A stretch of 64,000 nucleotides of DNA, taken from Phoenix dactylifera (lineage: Eukaryota > Streptophyta > Magnoliopsida > Arecales > Arecaceae). The stretch's first letter is position 1. Every line of letters begins with the position of its first letter. The translations under genes were made by a program, and so were the position numbers. The notes below the pieces were generated by a model. The model ran no database searches and was not told where the DNA came from. It saw only the letters and a program-made list of their open reading frames with translations. Shown piece by piece: positions 22,249 through 35,000 of the stretch. Location: contig NW_024067666.1 of the NCBI RefSeq assembly GCF_009389715.1, positions 723,001-787,000 of the forward strand. Reading direction: 5' to 3'.

Positions 22249-24809
22249 ATGGCCCCCGGCGCGGGCGTCGGTGGTGGCGTGGGAGGAGGCGGAGCCCGGA
22301 AACGGCCACGCGCGAGGAGCAGCACCCACTTCTCCTCCGGCCCCGACCCCGACGAAACCCTAGCCGAGAATTCTCCTCCTCCGCTGCTTCTCTCCTCCTC
22401 CGTCCCCACCGCCAGCGGCTTCAACGACCCCGTCACCGCCGACGTCCTCCTCCGCCTGCAACTCGAAGATCCCTCACCTTCCTCTTCTCCCGACCTCCAT
22501 TCCCCCTTCCTCGACCTCCACCTCCACTCTGCCGCCCTCTGCCGCTCCCGCTACTTTGCTGCCCTCCTGTCCGACCGATGGCTCCCCGCCGCCGCCGACT
22601 CCCTCGACACCATCATCCGCCTCAACCTCGCCGTCCCCTCCGCTGCCACCGCCCGCTCCCGCGGCCCCTTCGACTCCCACGTCGCGGTCCTCCGGCTCCT
22701 CTACACCCTCGACTTCTCCGGCGCGATCATCTCCGCCGCCGACGCCCTGGAGATGCTCCCCATCGCCCTCGAGCTCCTCTTCGACGACTGCATCCAGGCC
22801 TGCGTGCGATTCCTTGAGGCCGTGCCCTGGACCGAGGAGGAGGAGGAGGCCGTGTTCAGTTTGATCCCTTTCCTCCAAGATGAGGAATCCCGCGACCTCC
22901 TCGCTAGGGTCCGGCCGGAGATGGGCTCCGACGGGAAGGCCCCCCCAGAGGAGATGCTCCATAGCCTGATCCTCTCGGCGATCCACAGCCACCCGAAGGT
23001 GGCCACCGTGAAGGCCTTCGTGGCGAAGCTGCTGAGAGATTACCCCTCTCGGGACACGGTGAGGAGGGTGTTGGACCGGGCGTTCCTGGAGAACTTGGAG
23101 ACGGTGAAGAAATTTCTGGGAGAGTATGCAAGCCCGGACTTCAGGGTGGCGGAGGACAATGACGAGACCGAGGCGATACAAAGGCTGAGCCTCCACAAGG
23201 CGATGGTCAATGCGAGGCACTTGCTGTGGCTGGTGGAGAGGATGATCGAGCTGAGGGTGGCGGACATGGCGGTGAGAGAGTGGAGCGAGCAGGCGGCGCT
23301 CGTGGCTGACCTGCAGAGGACGTTCAGGGATGATGCATGGCGGAATATCGCACCTGGCCTGTCGTCGCTAGTGATGAGGTGCACCAGCCGGCTTGCCAAC
23401 GCTGTGGCTGCCGGGTCGATCCTGGCTCCCAGACAGGTCTTGCTTTTGAACTCCCTGTTGTTAGCCTTCATTCATCTTGCAGGAGTAAACTTTAGTCGTT
23501 AATATTTTGCTCATGCCATTGAGGATGATCATATAGTATTTTTGGTGGCACTTCATCGCGAGAGCTTCTTGATCTCAATGCTGTAATTTGGGAGTCCTGT
23601 TTTTATAGGTAAAGAGCAAGATAGCTGTTTTTTAACCTAATTTTTGCTTGTATAACATAAACAGTAAACATTAACCATGGATGTCAAGCATCGTCACAGC
23701 TCCAGAGGGATGGATCTAGGAATTCTTATTCACCAGGCATTCCAAATTATGTTGTCTGATTGTGTCTGTGTCATATAATTGTTATCATAAACTGCCACAA
23801 TTTTTTCCTCAGCAGATCGTAGTGCATCAGCATAATGCATAGCTATTTTTGGACTCAAGATATGATTTTGACACGTGTAGAAGTTTTGGACTCTGCACGT
23901 CACGAGTGACTTAATCCTCATATATGAAACCCTCCGATTGCCTATGCTAGACTTTGAAAGGTTCTAACTTGTTCGAGTGTGCCAAAGTCTCTCCCATATA
24001 GACAGTGCATGGCTTTTCTCCTGTTTCCCCCCTCCATCTCTTACTATATTTATCTCATTGCTGGAGAAATTTTGCAACTTGAGTAATCTATCTTAAGTTT
24101 TGAGAAGACTCAAAAGTGGGTTCACTTTCCTGAACTGATTAATATGGATCATATCTGATGCCATGTCAAACTATATATAACCAACCACTTCTGAATGTGG
24201 GTGTCATATAATATGTATTGTCTTGCCCTCTTCTGTACCAACTTAACCAGTACATGTGGATTGTATTGCTTGAGTTCGATTATTTTGTTTTTCCACAGTA
24301 CAAAAAATTCTCTTGTTTTGCAGCACGTTGATTGCTGGAGATTTTACTGAACACATGGCAGAATATTTTATAATTTTGGATTCTGCTTTTACTAGGATTA
24401 ATCCCACTTTGGAAACCTAGAAAGCTTGTGAACTTCCCAGATGATTTTTTTTTCTTTCCAGAGTGTTATCTTCGCATGCTGGATACTGGATTTTCATACT
24501 TTTTGTTTTTTGTTGTATTTTCCCTTTCAGGTGAGAATGAAGCTTGTGAAGGAGTGGCTCCCTGTGTTGAATGTCTGCAGAGATATGGTTTCGCCAATAC
24601 CATCTGGTCAGAAAATGCTTTATCATGAGATGGAAGAAACATTTCTAATGATTATATCCACCCTGCCCATGTCAAATGCCAAAGAATTGCTGCAGCAGTG
24701 CCTCAGCTTCTCCACACGTAATGTCGATGACTGCCCACACCTGATCTCAGCTTTCAATACCTGGTTTAGGCGGGCCAATCGATCACCACATGATGACAGC
24801 ACCAGCTGA
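22249..24809 (+). CDS. BTB/POZ domain-containing protein (At1g63850/At2g13690-like)
   Basis: Two exons, 22249-23436 and 24531-24809, in phase 0 with GT-AG borders and a 1.09-kb intron, give 488 residues. The first ATG is 22249 (MAPGAGVGG); the open frame extends 12 codons further upstream, but only to a GTG. Residues 1-57 are low-complexity Gly/Arg/Pro/Ser. About 58-185 is a BTB/POZ fold with DVLLRLQ near the start, then LHLHSAALCRSRYFAALL, and a cysteine-bearing helix DDCIQACVRFLEAVPW. The rest is the helical C-terminal region of this plant family (VKKFLGEYASPDF, ARHLLWLVERMIELRVAD, VRMKLVKEWLPVLNVCRDM). BTB proteins often act as dimers or CUL3 adaptors; for this subfamily the partner is unknown to me. 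Exon 1 is strongly GC-rich at third positions, unlike the flanks, as usual for monocot 5' exons. Confidence 0.88.
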
Positions 24810-25980
24810 AAGCAGATTATGCTAGTGGATAGACTAATAATATACGATCATGTCCATGGTGTTGTTTGGTAAAAGGCTACAGTAGACTTCCCATGTAACT
24901 TACATTTGATAACTTATCTATATTGCTTTATCCATACTGCATCAGTCTGACTGCCCTTTGATCTGCTTTTTACTGTTATACTTTATAAATAATTTCCTGT
25001 CATGTAACTTAGTGTTTTCTTGCCTTAAATCTTCATCTATGTGATACATAGTTATCCTTGCAAAGATGGGATGAAATATACCAACTATTTGCATCAATTA
25101 TTTTTTATCAGCTTTCGACATTTTTACGTTTTCTACCACATCGTAGCCACCTCTGATGCATGGGAACCAGCTTTCCCCCCCCCTTCTCAAGGTGTCCAGA
25201 CTGAAAAAGAGATAATTTATGCTTAGATGAACTGGGGTGTTATCTAGTCTCTTTGTTCAAATATCTTTTCTCATAATTACCAGTTACTTCCATCGGTAAT
25301 CTGTGATAGCCATCTGATATGTTATTATTGCATGTGGCCGATTTTGAAACCTCCTTGTTTTCTTTAGGAAGCAGACATGGGTGGATGAGAGTACAAGGCC
25401 TCAATGTTTCAGTTAACGTCTTTACCACCGCTCTTCTGGTATTGCCAACAACTTAAACCATGATATTTGCACAAGAACTGGAGAATAACTCTATTTACTT
25501 TTTATAATCAGGAAAATCTTAATTATTAGAGATGGTTCATTTGTTGACGCTTGTATGTTTGATTCATTTGTATTCTTTTCTTCTTTCACTTGTATTTCTT
25601 GATGCTAGAATTTGCTGTAGTAGTTGTTTCACCTCTTCAATGTTCCTTTGATTGATGATAAATTTACTAGAAATGCAGTTCCAGTTGAATACTACTTCAC
25701 CGGAATGTATGACTAACTCTGGGATCAGGTCACATATTATTGCTTTCTGTTGAAATCATTTACTTTTCCTCTGTCCATGGATATAGAGAACTCGCTAAAA
25801 TCATGCATAGCCTGTCTTCTTGTGGATCCTTTTTGTAGATTTTGCTGTTCCTGTGACTCTTTGGGAGCAGATAGGATCCATTGCTTCTGTCAGGGCACTG
25901 AAATAACAAGCTCTTAAATTATGCCTCTGGTATCTGGTCTTGGGCATGTCAAAAACAATGAAAACTTACTAGCCCATTTA
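24810..25980 (+). other. Downstream flank of BTB gene
   Basis: Presumed 3' UTR followed by AT-rich noncoding DNA. No ORF or repeat could be supported. Confidence 0.4.
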
Positions 25981-25989
25981 ATTTGCAGA

Positions 25990-26125
25990 AATTTGCCTCC
26001 GCCGCCGCCTCCTGGAGCACGCCCGCCCAGCCGCTCTCCACCCCTACCTTGCCCACCTCTCCTCCACCCCCGACGCTCTCGAGCGCTCCTCCCACCAACT
26101 CCCCCATGTCGGATTCCTAGGGTTG
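25990..26125 (+). other. GC-rich exon-like island of unknown origin
   Basis: A sharply GC-rich 130-bp patch in AT-rich surroundings, directly after an acceptor-like AATTTGCAG. One frame reads EICLRRRLLEHARPAALHPY and continues YLAHLSSTPDALERS through to GFLGLVW without a stop. There is no partner exon nearby and no family was recognised. It could be a captured gene fragment or a lone relic exon. Confidence 0.35.
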
Positions 26126-26159
26126 GTTTGGTTTTTTTAATTATTTTATTCGGTAAAAA

Positions 26160-29130
26160 TCTCAGCTGATGTGGTAGGATTTTATTGGCTCAGTTTACAG
26201 CCAATCTCTTAAACCAGGTCTACCTCATAATTTCTCCTGTCGATGGCCATTGGAAGTTGGCTTGTTTTATGCTTCCTGAGTGGCCTATGGCTAGTCAGGT
26301 TCAGGAGACGTGATTGGTTGCTTCCCTTGCTATGGAAATTATTCTGAGCCTCATGTTCATTGTTAGGGTTTGCGTATGTTTTATCCTTTTTGTCTTTACA
26401 TTTCTCGACTACTTGTCGATGCTTGATATCTTGGTTGCTGAATTATGCACTTGGTCAATAGCATTATGCACTTGGTCTCATATAAAACTACATTAAGTTG
26501 CTGATATCCTTACATTTTTTTTGTCTTTACATTTTTCTACTATTTGTCGCTTAAGAACTACATGATTCGCCCACTCGTCCGGAAAAGAATACAATTTTTT
26601 GAAAAAACAAGGTAGGTTTACCGGATTGAGCTTTAAGCCTAGAACGCCAGAATGGAAGGGAATAAAGCATGATTTCGAACTACACTAAGGTGCAGATAAA
26701 CTCGTTAGCGGGAAGAACAACGACTAGCAGTACGAGGAGGCGATTCGGCAAGAGAGGCACACCTCCGCTATTGACCTGATAATATCTTGGTTGCTGAATT
26801 GTATTATTATATTTGTTTTTTAGTTTTTGGTTTACTGTAACCCTGTGGGAGATTATGCTTGATTTGATTCGGGCTACTCTACTTTTGCACCGGAGCAAGT
26901 ACAACTTTATATTTAACACAAACATGACCTGAAGGTCCAATAGATTTTATAGTTGTTTTTGTTAGCGATAAGTGAGAGAACCCCTATTCTACCTGCTACT
27001 GAAGTAATGTAGCGAAAACAAAACTATATATAGGATCAAATCCAGAGAACCTAAAATAAAATTTAAAAACAAGAACCAAACGAAGAATAACTAGAACTAG
27101 GAGAAGAAAACAAGAAACTAAAACTAAACTAGAAGATCGCCATCTACATCTGGAAGAGAATTTGTAACTAGAAAGGGTAATTAGAAGGCGTTGCACCTCC
27201 TTTCCTGGGAAACCTCAAGTATTCCACCTTTGATTTTTATAGGGTCTGGCATCCACCAACGTCTTCTGATGTCTCGCCACATATGAAGAATTGAGAGAAC
27301 CTGAAGAATAACTTTATTAACATCAATAATTGATGAAAAGCGAGTACATAGGCATCCTATTGATAGTGTTCTAGGTCCTTTACATTAAAGGAAGCTCGTG
27401 AAGTCCCTTAGTAATTGACTAAAACATCTATTAATTAATTCACAAGACAAATATAACAAGATATCTTGCTTAAAGGCTTCTAGAAATTAATTTCTGACAA
27501 CGAAAAATGGATTGTTGGAGGGCTTCTGATGGTAGCTTTAGGGCAGCATTGGAATATCTCGAAGCAATATGGGTCAAACTTGGACCAAAATTAAACTAAC
27601 GATAGGATGGTTCATCATGAGTTGGAATTAGCAGTGTGTTGGAAAATACTGACACCACAATTCTGGTCATTGGAATCCTTAAGACGATATGCTTATGGTT
27701 GTGAATTCAGCTTCTGGGCTACATTGACACAGCTTTAACAGTTATTCCATCTCTCCTCCACCAAAGCTTAGATTTAGGCGATTCAATTTCAATTTGTTTT
27801 AAGAGATTACTTGATGTCTGGCATGGTAGATGTCGCTTGCTTAGAACTCCAATTATGCTAATCATGCCAATGCCATCTTTGAGCTTGATATATAGTGGTT
27901 CGTTCTTTTAGTTGTAACTTGAACCAATTTCATCAAAATTGTGCATCCTTTGGACACTTGTGTGTCAAACATCATCTTGTATCTTTCTATGAGGTCATAT
28001 TAGAGATCCAGTGGCATCTAGAGTGTGTCCCATCTCATCAGACAATCTTCACATGAGACTCGAGATGTCTACTTTCAAGTTCATTCCAACATATTTGTCG
28101 GTGTAACCATGCAATCCTTGTGAGTTTTGGGTATCTTCTAGCATATAGGTAACTCCAATGAGACCTCTTAAGGTACTTGGATCATTGGTTTAGATAGTTG
28201 GCATATGTAAGGTCTCTTGACTGCATCACCCAACCAAGGTCTATGGAACAAAATTTAAACCCAACAAGTCTGAGTCTAGATTTACCGAAACCCAGATCTG
28301 ACCTAACCATACCCAAAAGCACCCCTGTTAGTCTCATGAATGTCTTTTAACATGATCTTAACCTTTCTTCAAAATTATCCAAAATAATCTGCATAATATT
28401 CTATGACTATATGCGCTTATATTATCTCTATGTGCACTAATTTCTGATATAATTTGTAGTAATAATAACTAAATATGCATAGTTGTAGCATCCTGTAAAC
28501 TAATACTAGCACAATATGCGCTCTTGCCGACATTTTGGAGTCAACCAAAGGACATTTTTGAATCTAAGAAATATGAGACTAACTGTATCAAATAAATAGA
28601 AACTAGGAAGATTAGAATTTCTTATGACATCACAAAAAAAGCTGGTCAGGAAAAAGAATAAATTTTCTTAGGACAGCAAATGAGCTAAGTTATATGTCGA
28701 CAGCTAGGGCTCAATCCGATCACAAATTAAACTCATATTTCCTATGACAACACAAAAAGAGCTGGTCAGGAAACAAGAAAAGCTCTAGCCCAAATTTTAA
28801 GGTTTGGATTATAAACAACTGAAGCGCAACCACTTTAGGCTAGAGGCTTGGGCTTGGCTTGCAAACATGCCTATTCAAACATGTTCGTAAGTGAACCAAG
28901 CCTGAAGATTTGTAGTTAAGCTCAGCTCAAGCTCGTCATTTTCCTCGTTTATCAGGCTAAGCTAGAGCAAGCCAAAGCTTGGCTTGGGTGAATTCATTTA
29001 TAGCCATATTTGTATCCAACTGAAGTAGTCTTGCATACATAGGAAGGAGGCTTGAGTCTAGTTGTTAGATAATATCCAAGGTTCTTGATAGTAGACTTTT
29101 CGCTCTGGACCTCTGGTCCCTGAAATCTTC
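26160..29130. other. Repeat-like intergenic DNA
   Basis: No gene can be supported. A 48-bp segment (26455-26502) recurs almost exactly at 50120-50167. Two 40-bp near-copies around GACATCACAAAAAAAGCTGG and AGCTGGTCAGGAAA lie at about 28618-28660 and 28738-28782. The stretch at 28850-28990 is rich in GAGCTTGGGCTTGGC-like words, similar to SDH1 intron 5 near 16440-16580. Probably decayed transposons of unassigned class. Confidence 0.4.
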
Positions 29131-29139
29131 TTGATAAGG

Positions 29140-31010
29140 CTCAGTTTGCTTTTACCAAGGGATGTTATGTTCTTAATAACTTTATTAGAGCTCGATGGAG
29201 TCTTATGCAAACTAGAATTCACAAGGGCATTCGCCTGGGCAGGGATTTCTTTTTGATACTCTTAATCGTCGAGGTTACCCTCCTATATGGATTTGCTGAA
29301 TCACGTCCCATCATTTGCACGAGCTAGGTAGCAGTTTTAGTTATTAGAGAAGCCGGCAGTTGCATTAAATGTGGTCATGGATTAAGAAAAGGAGATCCTT
29401 TTTCTCCTTTCTCTTTACCATTGCTACGGACGTTCCCAATAGAATTCTGAACAATGCTAAGCAGGAGGGATTAAACTATGGATTGGGCAGCTGCAAGATG
29501 CATATAGGCATCCTAAATGTACAGTTCGCTGATGACACCTCATTTTTTTGTCAAGCCAATGAAGAACAAATTAGAACTCTACAGCTGATCCTTTATTCAT
29601 TCGAATTAGTTTCGGGTCTGAGAATCAACTTTGCAGAGAGGTTAGTGATTGGCCTTGGTTGTTCTAGTTCTGCTGCTTATAAATGAAGGGACTTCGATGT
29701 TGAATTGAAAGGTCGGTAGCTTTCCGACAAAATATCTTCGCCTTGCTCTTTCTTGACTCTTTCCTAAATTTGGTTGGCTTCCTCCGATTGCAAAGTTTGA
29801 TAGACAGCGGGCTAGCTAGTTAGATTGGTAAAAACCTCTCGATCGGATATGAGCTTGTTCTCATTAATTCTGTTCATAGTATGTCGTACCGTATCGAGCA
29901 GTATGGAATATACCGTACTCTACTCGGTTTGGTAGGGAGGACATACCGATGCTCGATACGTTGAACCACCCCATTCTGCACTGATATAGTAACAATGTAA
30001 TACCAGAATGAGATGCAGTATTGAGACGGCATACCTTAATTCTGCCTTATCCAGTATGCTATATTATCTGATGTCAAGTCTTTGAACTGCCAAATTGAGT
30101 GCCTATAGATTGAATAAGCTTCATAGAGCTTTTCTTTGGAAAAGCACCTCCTCTTTCAATGGGTTCTCATGCTTAACGAGTTCGCAAACCAAGGGACGAT
30201 GGAGGCCTCAGTATCAAAGAGCTCAGGGAAACGAGCAAGGTATGTTGACTAAATGGTGCTGGAAGTTTTTATCTCCTCAAAAATCTATTCGTAAAACACT
30301 CGTCATGCATAACTATGACTCGCGAAACAGAAACTATAATGTTCCGAGTATACAAGGCTCTACATTTCTAGTTTTGAAGGACATCTGTTCTACTCTCGAG
30401 CCTTTTGATGCGGTCTTAGTTTCTAAATCGATGAAGCATTCTATGAGGTTTTGGGTGGATATGTGGCTAGTTGATAGAGCCTTTTGAAGAATGCTCCTGT
30501 CTTGTCTCAATGGAGCAGAGTTCATGGAAGATGGAGCATTAAAATTCTTAGGCCATTATCTCTAGAAGATAATGCTGGATGGTTGCATCCAAGTGCAAGG
30601 ACCTCCGACCAGGAACGAGATGAATCAACTAGAGTTATTGCATAGTATTTTCATGGACGAGCCAGTGTGGAAACTAGCTTAAAATGGCTTGTTCACTGTT
30701 GGCTCCTTTTACAGCTTCCTTAACATCGGCGGATTGAGATGCTCCTACTTCAAATTCATTTGGAAGGCTGCAACTCTGGAGAAGGTGAAAGTATTCTTAT
30801 GGGTAGCCATCAGAAACAAATTGCATACACGGAACACTCATAAAAAAAAAAGGTTGGAATATTAGTTTAGGCTACGCATTTAGTAATGTGGGAGTGGAAT
30901 CAATCAACCACATGTTCTTCAGATACTCCTTTGCCAAAAGCCTGTGGACCACCATCAAGTTGCAGCTGAAATTAAGAGAATAGTCATCATCATTCCAGGA
31001 TCTCCGGAGA
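29140..31010 (+). mobile_element. Degenerate plant LINE (non-LTR retrotransposon)
   Basis: Reverse transcriptase remnants run on the + strand. QFAFTKG and NNFIRARWSLM lie near 29140-29200. KGDPFSPFLFTIATDVPNRI, followed by NVQFADDTSFFCQANE (the FADD active-site motif) and LILYSFELVSGLRINFA, lies at 29380-29640. The C-terminal portion follows: RLNKLHRAFLWKS at about 30100, FWVDMWLVDR at about 30455, and the zinc-binding-type text KVKVFLWVAIRNKLHTRN (about 30785-30840) and INHMFFRYSFAKSLW (about 30900-30955). Stops and frameshifts are frequent. The order matches the plant L1-type RT plus zf-RVT layout. The endonuclease end is not seen. Confidence 0.8.
29870..30068. repeat. Repeat inserted inside the LINE
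   Basis: Between LINE text equivalent to LVLINSV (ending about 29872) and the next block (about 30070 onward) lies roughly 200 bp without LINE similarity. It is rich in words such as GTACCGTATCGAGC and CATACCGATGCTCGATACG, related to the duplicated repeat in SDH1 intron 5. No clean target duplication was identified, so the borders are approximate. Confidence 0.45.
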
Positions 31011-31284
31011 GAATGAAAAAGAAAAGAACAATCACAAGATGGAGAGGAAGGCCGGGGACCAACTAATCACTGCTGTTTGCTGCGAGAATTGGCAAGAGAG
31101 AGATGCGTGGCCGTTTCTGAATATGAAAGGCTCGATATGCTTTCTAATCCAGAAGATATTAAGTTCTTTTCACAGCTGGGACCAACTTAGCTCTTTGAAG
31201 GACGAAACTTCTCATCTGCAGCTTTGGAGTAAAGTAGCATCTTGACTCATGCAAACTACTGTTAGATGCTTTTCTCTATATTTT

Positions 31285-31411
31285 GGGGAATTTGCTTCGC
31301 GGTCCAAATTTTGACCCCTGTATAATGAATAGTCCCTGTTGACTGTGCATTTAATAAGCGGTCCAAAGACATATCAAATCTCAAAAGGAGACCAAAATAC
31401 CCCTGACCTGT
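31285..31411 (+). repeat. Left terminal inverted repeat of the MULE
   Basis: Pairs with 44037-44165 in reverse complement. Matching blocks are GGGAA-TTxCTT, GGTCC, GACCCC, a GTCCC-GTTGAC block, GCGGTCCA against CCGGTCCACC, and ACCAAAATACCCC against ACCCAAAGTGCCCC. The repeat is clearly diverged and gapped, so it implies age or relaxed terminal similarity. The exact first base is uncertain by one. Confidence 0.65.
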
Positions 31412-32072
31412 TTCCTCTTCCGTCGTTCCTCGTATGCATGTCTTCATTTGAACGAGCCCTATTCAAAGTCCCTCAATTCCAGCCCTCGTTCGTCCCCAAT
31501 CTTCGTATCCTAATCCTCTCTTCCGACGGAAAGAATTCCATAAAAATCTCGCCCGATTCCGCTTGATTTGAACGCCTCGGTTTCGAACCCTAGAACTGCA
31601 AATCACTTCCCAACGGTACTCGATCTTCCTCTTTTCCCCTGTTTAGCCGTTCCCCTTTTGGAAAAGTAGAACCCTTCCGATCCGATTCTGAGGAGCAAAG
31701 AGATTATTTTCTGTCCCCTTCGAACCGACTTCGCCCTGTTCGTTTGTAGCGGAAGCTTAGGCGGAAGCAAGGAGATATTTTCTGCATTCCTTCAACAGGT
31801 TTGTCACCGCATACTTTTTCGAATAATGTATTGAACACGGACGTGATATGCAGTATTGTACGGTATTCCAGGTAGTTGTTGGAATGGTCCAGTGGTTTTG
31901 CGGGATTAATGGACAGAGAGGTTGTGGTAGCACATTTGAGAAATTTGTTGTGGAAAATTTCTTCCATTCCGTGCTAATTGTTTACTTTGTTTTAGTTTTT
32001 AGGATGATTTATTTTTTGTTAATATTATCAAAAACATAATTTGTAACTATATTTGTGATGCAGAAATCTAAG

Positions 32073-35000
32073 ATGGCCCCAAAGCAGAGTATTGGCCAAA
32101 AATCCTCTGTTGGCCCGAGTACTATGGTTAATGGAAGATGTTATTTCAACCACTTTGTAAATTTTATGGTCACCCTAATCCCATTCATGTCTGATGAACA
32201 GAAGGAAAGAATACGTGGCACTCCATTTGGGCACATGCTAGGTCTACCGTATATAAAACAGAGTAGGCCTGTCTTGGACACATTGCTCTCCCTTTGGGAT
32301 AATGTTGAGGAGGGTTTTTGGTTTGGTAGGGTTATAGTGCCTTTTGTAGGGACTGATTTCGCACTAATCCTTGGTTTGAGTGCGACGGGTGATGAGGTGC
32401 AACTGCATAGGAAGGGGAGGGTTACGTGTGACCTCATCAACTGGTTTTTTGATGGTGACCACCAGAAAGCCAGTAGAGATGCAATTAAAAGTAGATTACA
32501 ATTCCTTGTCGGTAAGAGCAGTCGACAAGATGTGGAGGATTTTACAAAATTATGGGTTCTTTATCTTTTTGGGACCATCCTCTTCCCAACCGTACGCTAC
32601 TATGTCCCTAAGACATTATGTTCATATGTCGATGATTTAGACCGCTTAGGTTCGTATAGTTGGGGTCTTGCCGTTTTCTCTTTTCTTCGGCAGCAAATAC
32701 CTAGTCTAGCCGATAGTGTGAAGACTAGGAACGTCACAGGCAAAGGGGTTGGTAGATACATGGATGGCTGCACGGTCGCCTTGGTGGTAAGCATCATAAG
32801 ATGTTTTTTTTAAATTTCATTGTTACGATATATATATTTAGATGTAATTTGATGTTTACAATAATGAATGGCAGGTATGGGCTGTTGAGCATGCTAACAG
32901 CATTGCTGGAAGGCACCGGCCACCGTTCATGTATCCACGTCTCGTACGCTGGAACAACACCCCATTTCCCCGCAGGGTGGACGTGATTGCGGATGTTATG
33001 AAAAATTTAAAACGATTTGAGGTTTGAATGTTGAATTCTTACATTGGAAATATTTTAACTTGTACGTTAATTTAACTGTTCGAATGCTTTAGGTTATTGA
33101 GAAGTTAGAACCAAGAGAGGAGGAGTTGCACCTTCTCTCAGCTGGAAGGCCACAATTACGTGTGCCTGATGAGAGGCGTACGGAGACAGAACATCAACAA
33201 TCCGTGCACGACGGAACTCAGGTATTAGCAGCTTACTGTGACATAGCATTTACAAACACAAATATATGCACTTTTGAATTGGCATGCACTTTTCACTTGT
33301 CGGTACATAGTTCAAGTCTGCACACATTGATGTATGCCTACAGTTTGTTCAATTCATACAAGCTAATTCATTATTGTGTTGTTTTAGATTCCGTCATCCA
33401 GCCAAAGTGATCGACATCCACTGCGGGAAATTCACACACGTATCACAGTGCTTGAGACGTGTTTGGTACAACATGGTTTTACTTTAGCAGACCCTCATCC
33501 TATTGGGGATGTTGAGAATACCCGCATAGAACAGCTCGATAAGAGGGTGTCGACAATAGAGAAGGTCCTACGAGATAAGGGCCTTCTGGTTGATGACAAA
33601 CCTGGTGGGCATGCTACTGTTCCTCCTGAGGTAAGCATGCTTCCTCTGTATAAGGTCTGACAAGTTAACTACCAGTTCTAGTATGAATCGACTTGCTTGA
33701 TTTAAACAACCTCTTCCTTGGTTACGTGAAGGAGCATACTACAGTTGATCCACCTATTCACGACGATGCTCTTCATAAAGATCATATGCAGTATAGTGCT
33801 GATTCGGTGGAGGTATGTAATTTTTTGGTACGTAGTGTTCGCAGTTTTGAGAATGGTAGTATAAATTGTCTTGAAATGCATTTTCAAATCAGGTTATTTC
33901 GTCCACTGATGCTGAAGCTAAGAAGAAACAGAGAGCTCCCAGGTCATATGTGTCCTCCTTATGCAAGCGCGTGAAGCTGGGAGCACGCGAGCGCAAGCCA
34001 TCGGAGAAAGCGAAGGCCATATCAGACCAGCCAAAGACCTATAAAAGGGCTAAAAAAAGGGTCAAAGTTGCCGAAAAAGGTGAGGTTTGTACGGGAATTA
34101 CTATTGTGTCCGAGGATTCGCCCGCTCGGTCAACCAACATATTCGACCCATCGACAAGTTCATTAATGGAGCTCCAAAAATCGGCTCCAACATGGGAGGA
34201 AACCTCTCCCCCGGGAGTGGTATAGAATTGTTGTCTCGTCCATATGTGTTTATTTATCCATATTGAATTTGCTAAGTCTATACAGTTAAGTTTCCTAACC
34301 AAAATATCTGTCGTCACCATTTATTTAAAGTTAACGATGTTCAGAGAGTGGCACTGAAACGTAGCTTTCATGGGAAGGGGACAAGTATACTCCCTATTAG
34401 GTATGAAGAAGCTATTAAATTCTTCCTCGAAGAACATGAGTTTGGGTAAGTTAATTATATTAATTGACCGTTTTTGACAATTATCGCATTTCAAGTTTCT
34501 TAAACATAACTGTTTTATGTAGGGATATAATATGGGAGGACGAAGATCGTACCAAACCTGCATGCAGCCCTGATGCCTTAGTGCAGCTCCTGCATGACAA
34601 GGCTCTACGGAGTGACGTATGCTAACTGTGATGAACTACTACTGCAAATTGTAATTTGGTACTGAGTGCGTACTTCTTTTATTGCGTACAGGTAATCAAT
34701 GTGTACTTTCGCATTTTGGAGCTTCTGCCTCGTGCCACTAATGAGATTATTGACAATCCATGTTTATATTTGCGCTGCGAGATCCAGGTTTTGAATTACT
34801 GCTCATGATGTCTCGTTCTTACATTTTTCCAATTGAAATTCAGCGTGCCATCTAAGCTGCGTCTCCTAAATTGTATGCAGGCTGCCGTGCTCCAGCATCT
34901 ACCATTGGATTACCTCTCAATTACCACTGATGTTACCAAAAGAATCATAGAGGCATTGCTGCCCAGTATTCAAACATGGCTTCGGGAATTCAGATGTGCT

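Noticed and set aside
22474..23220. 248-codon minus-strand ORF opposite the BTB exon
   Set aside because: Low-complexity Gly/Glu/Val text produced by the GC-rich third positions of the sense exon; the sense frame has domain structure.
26570..26770. Possible organelle DNA insert, from its different base composition
   Set aside because: No plastid or mitochondrial gene could be recognised by reading.
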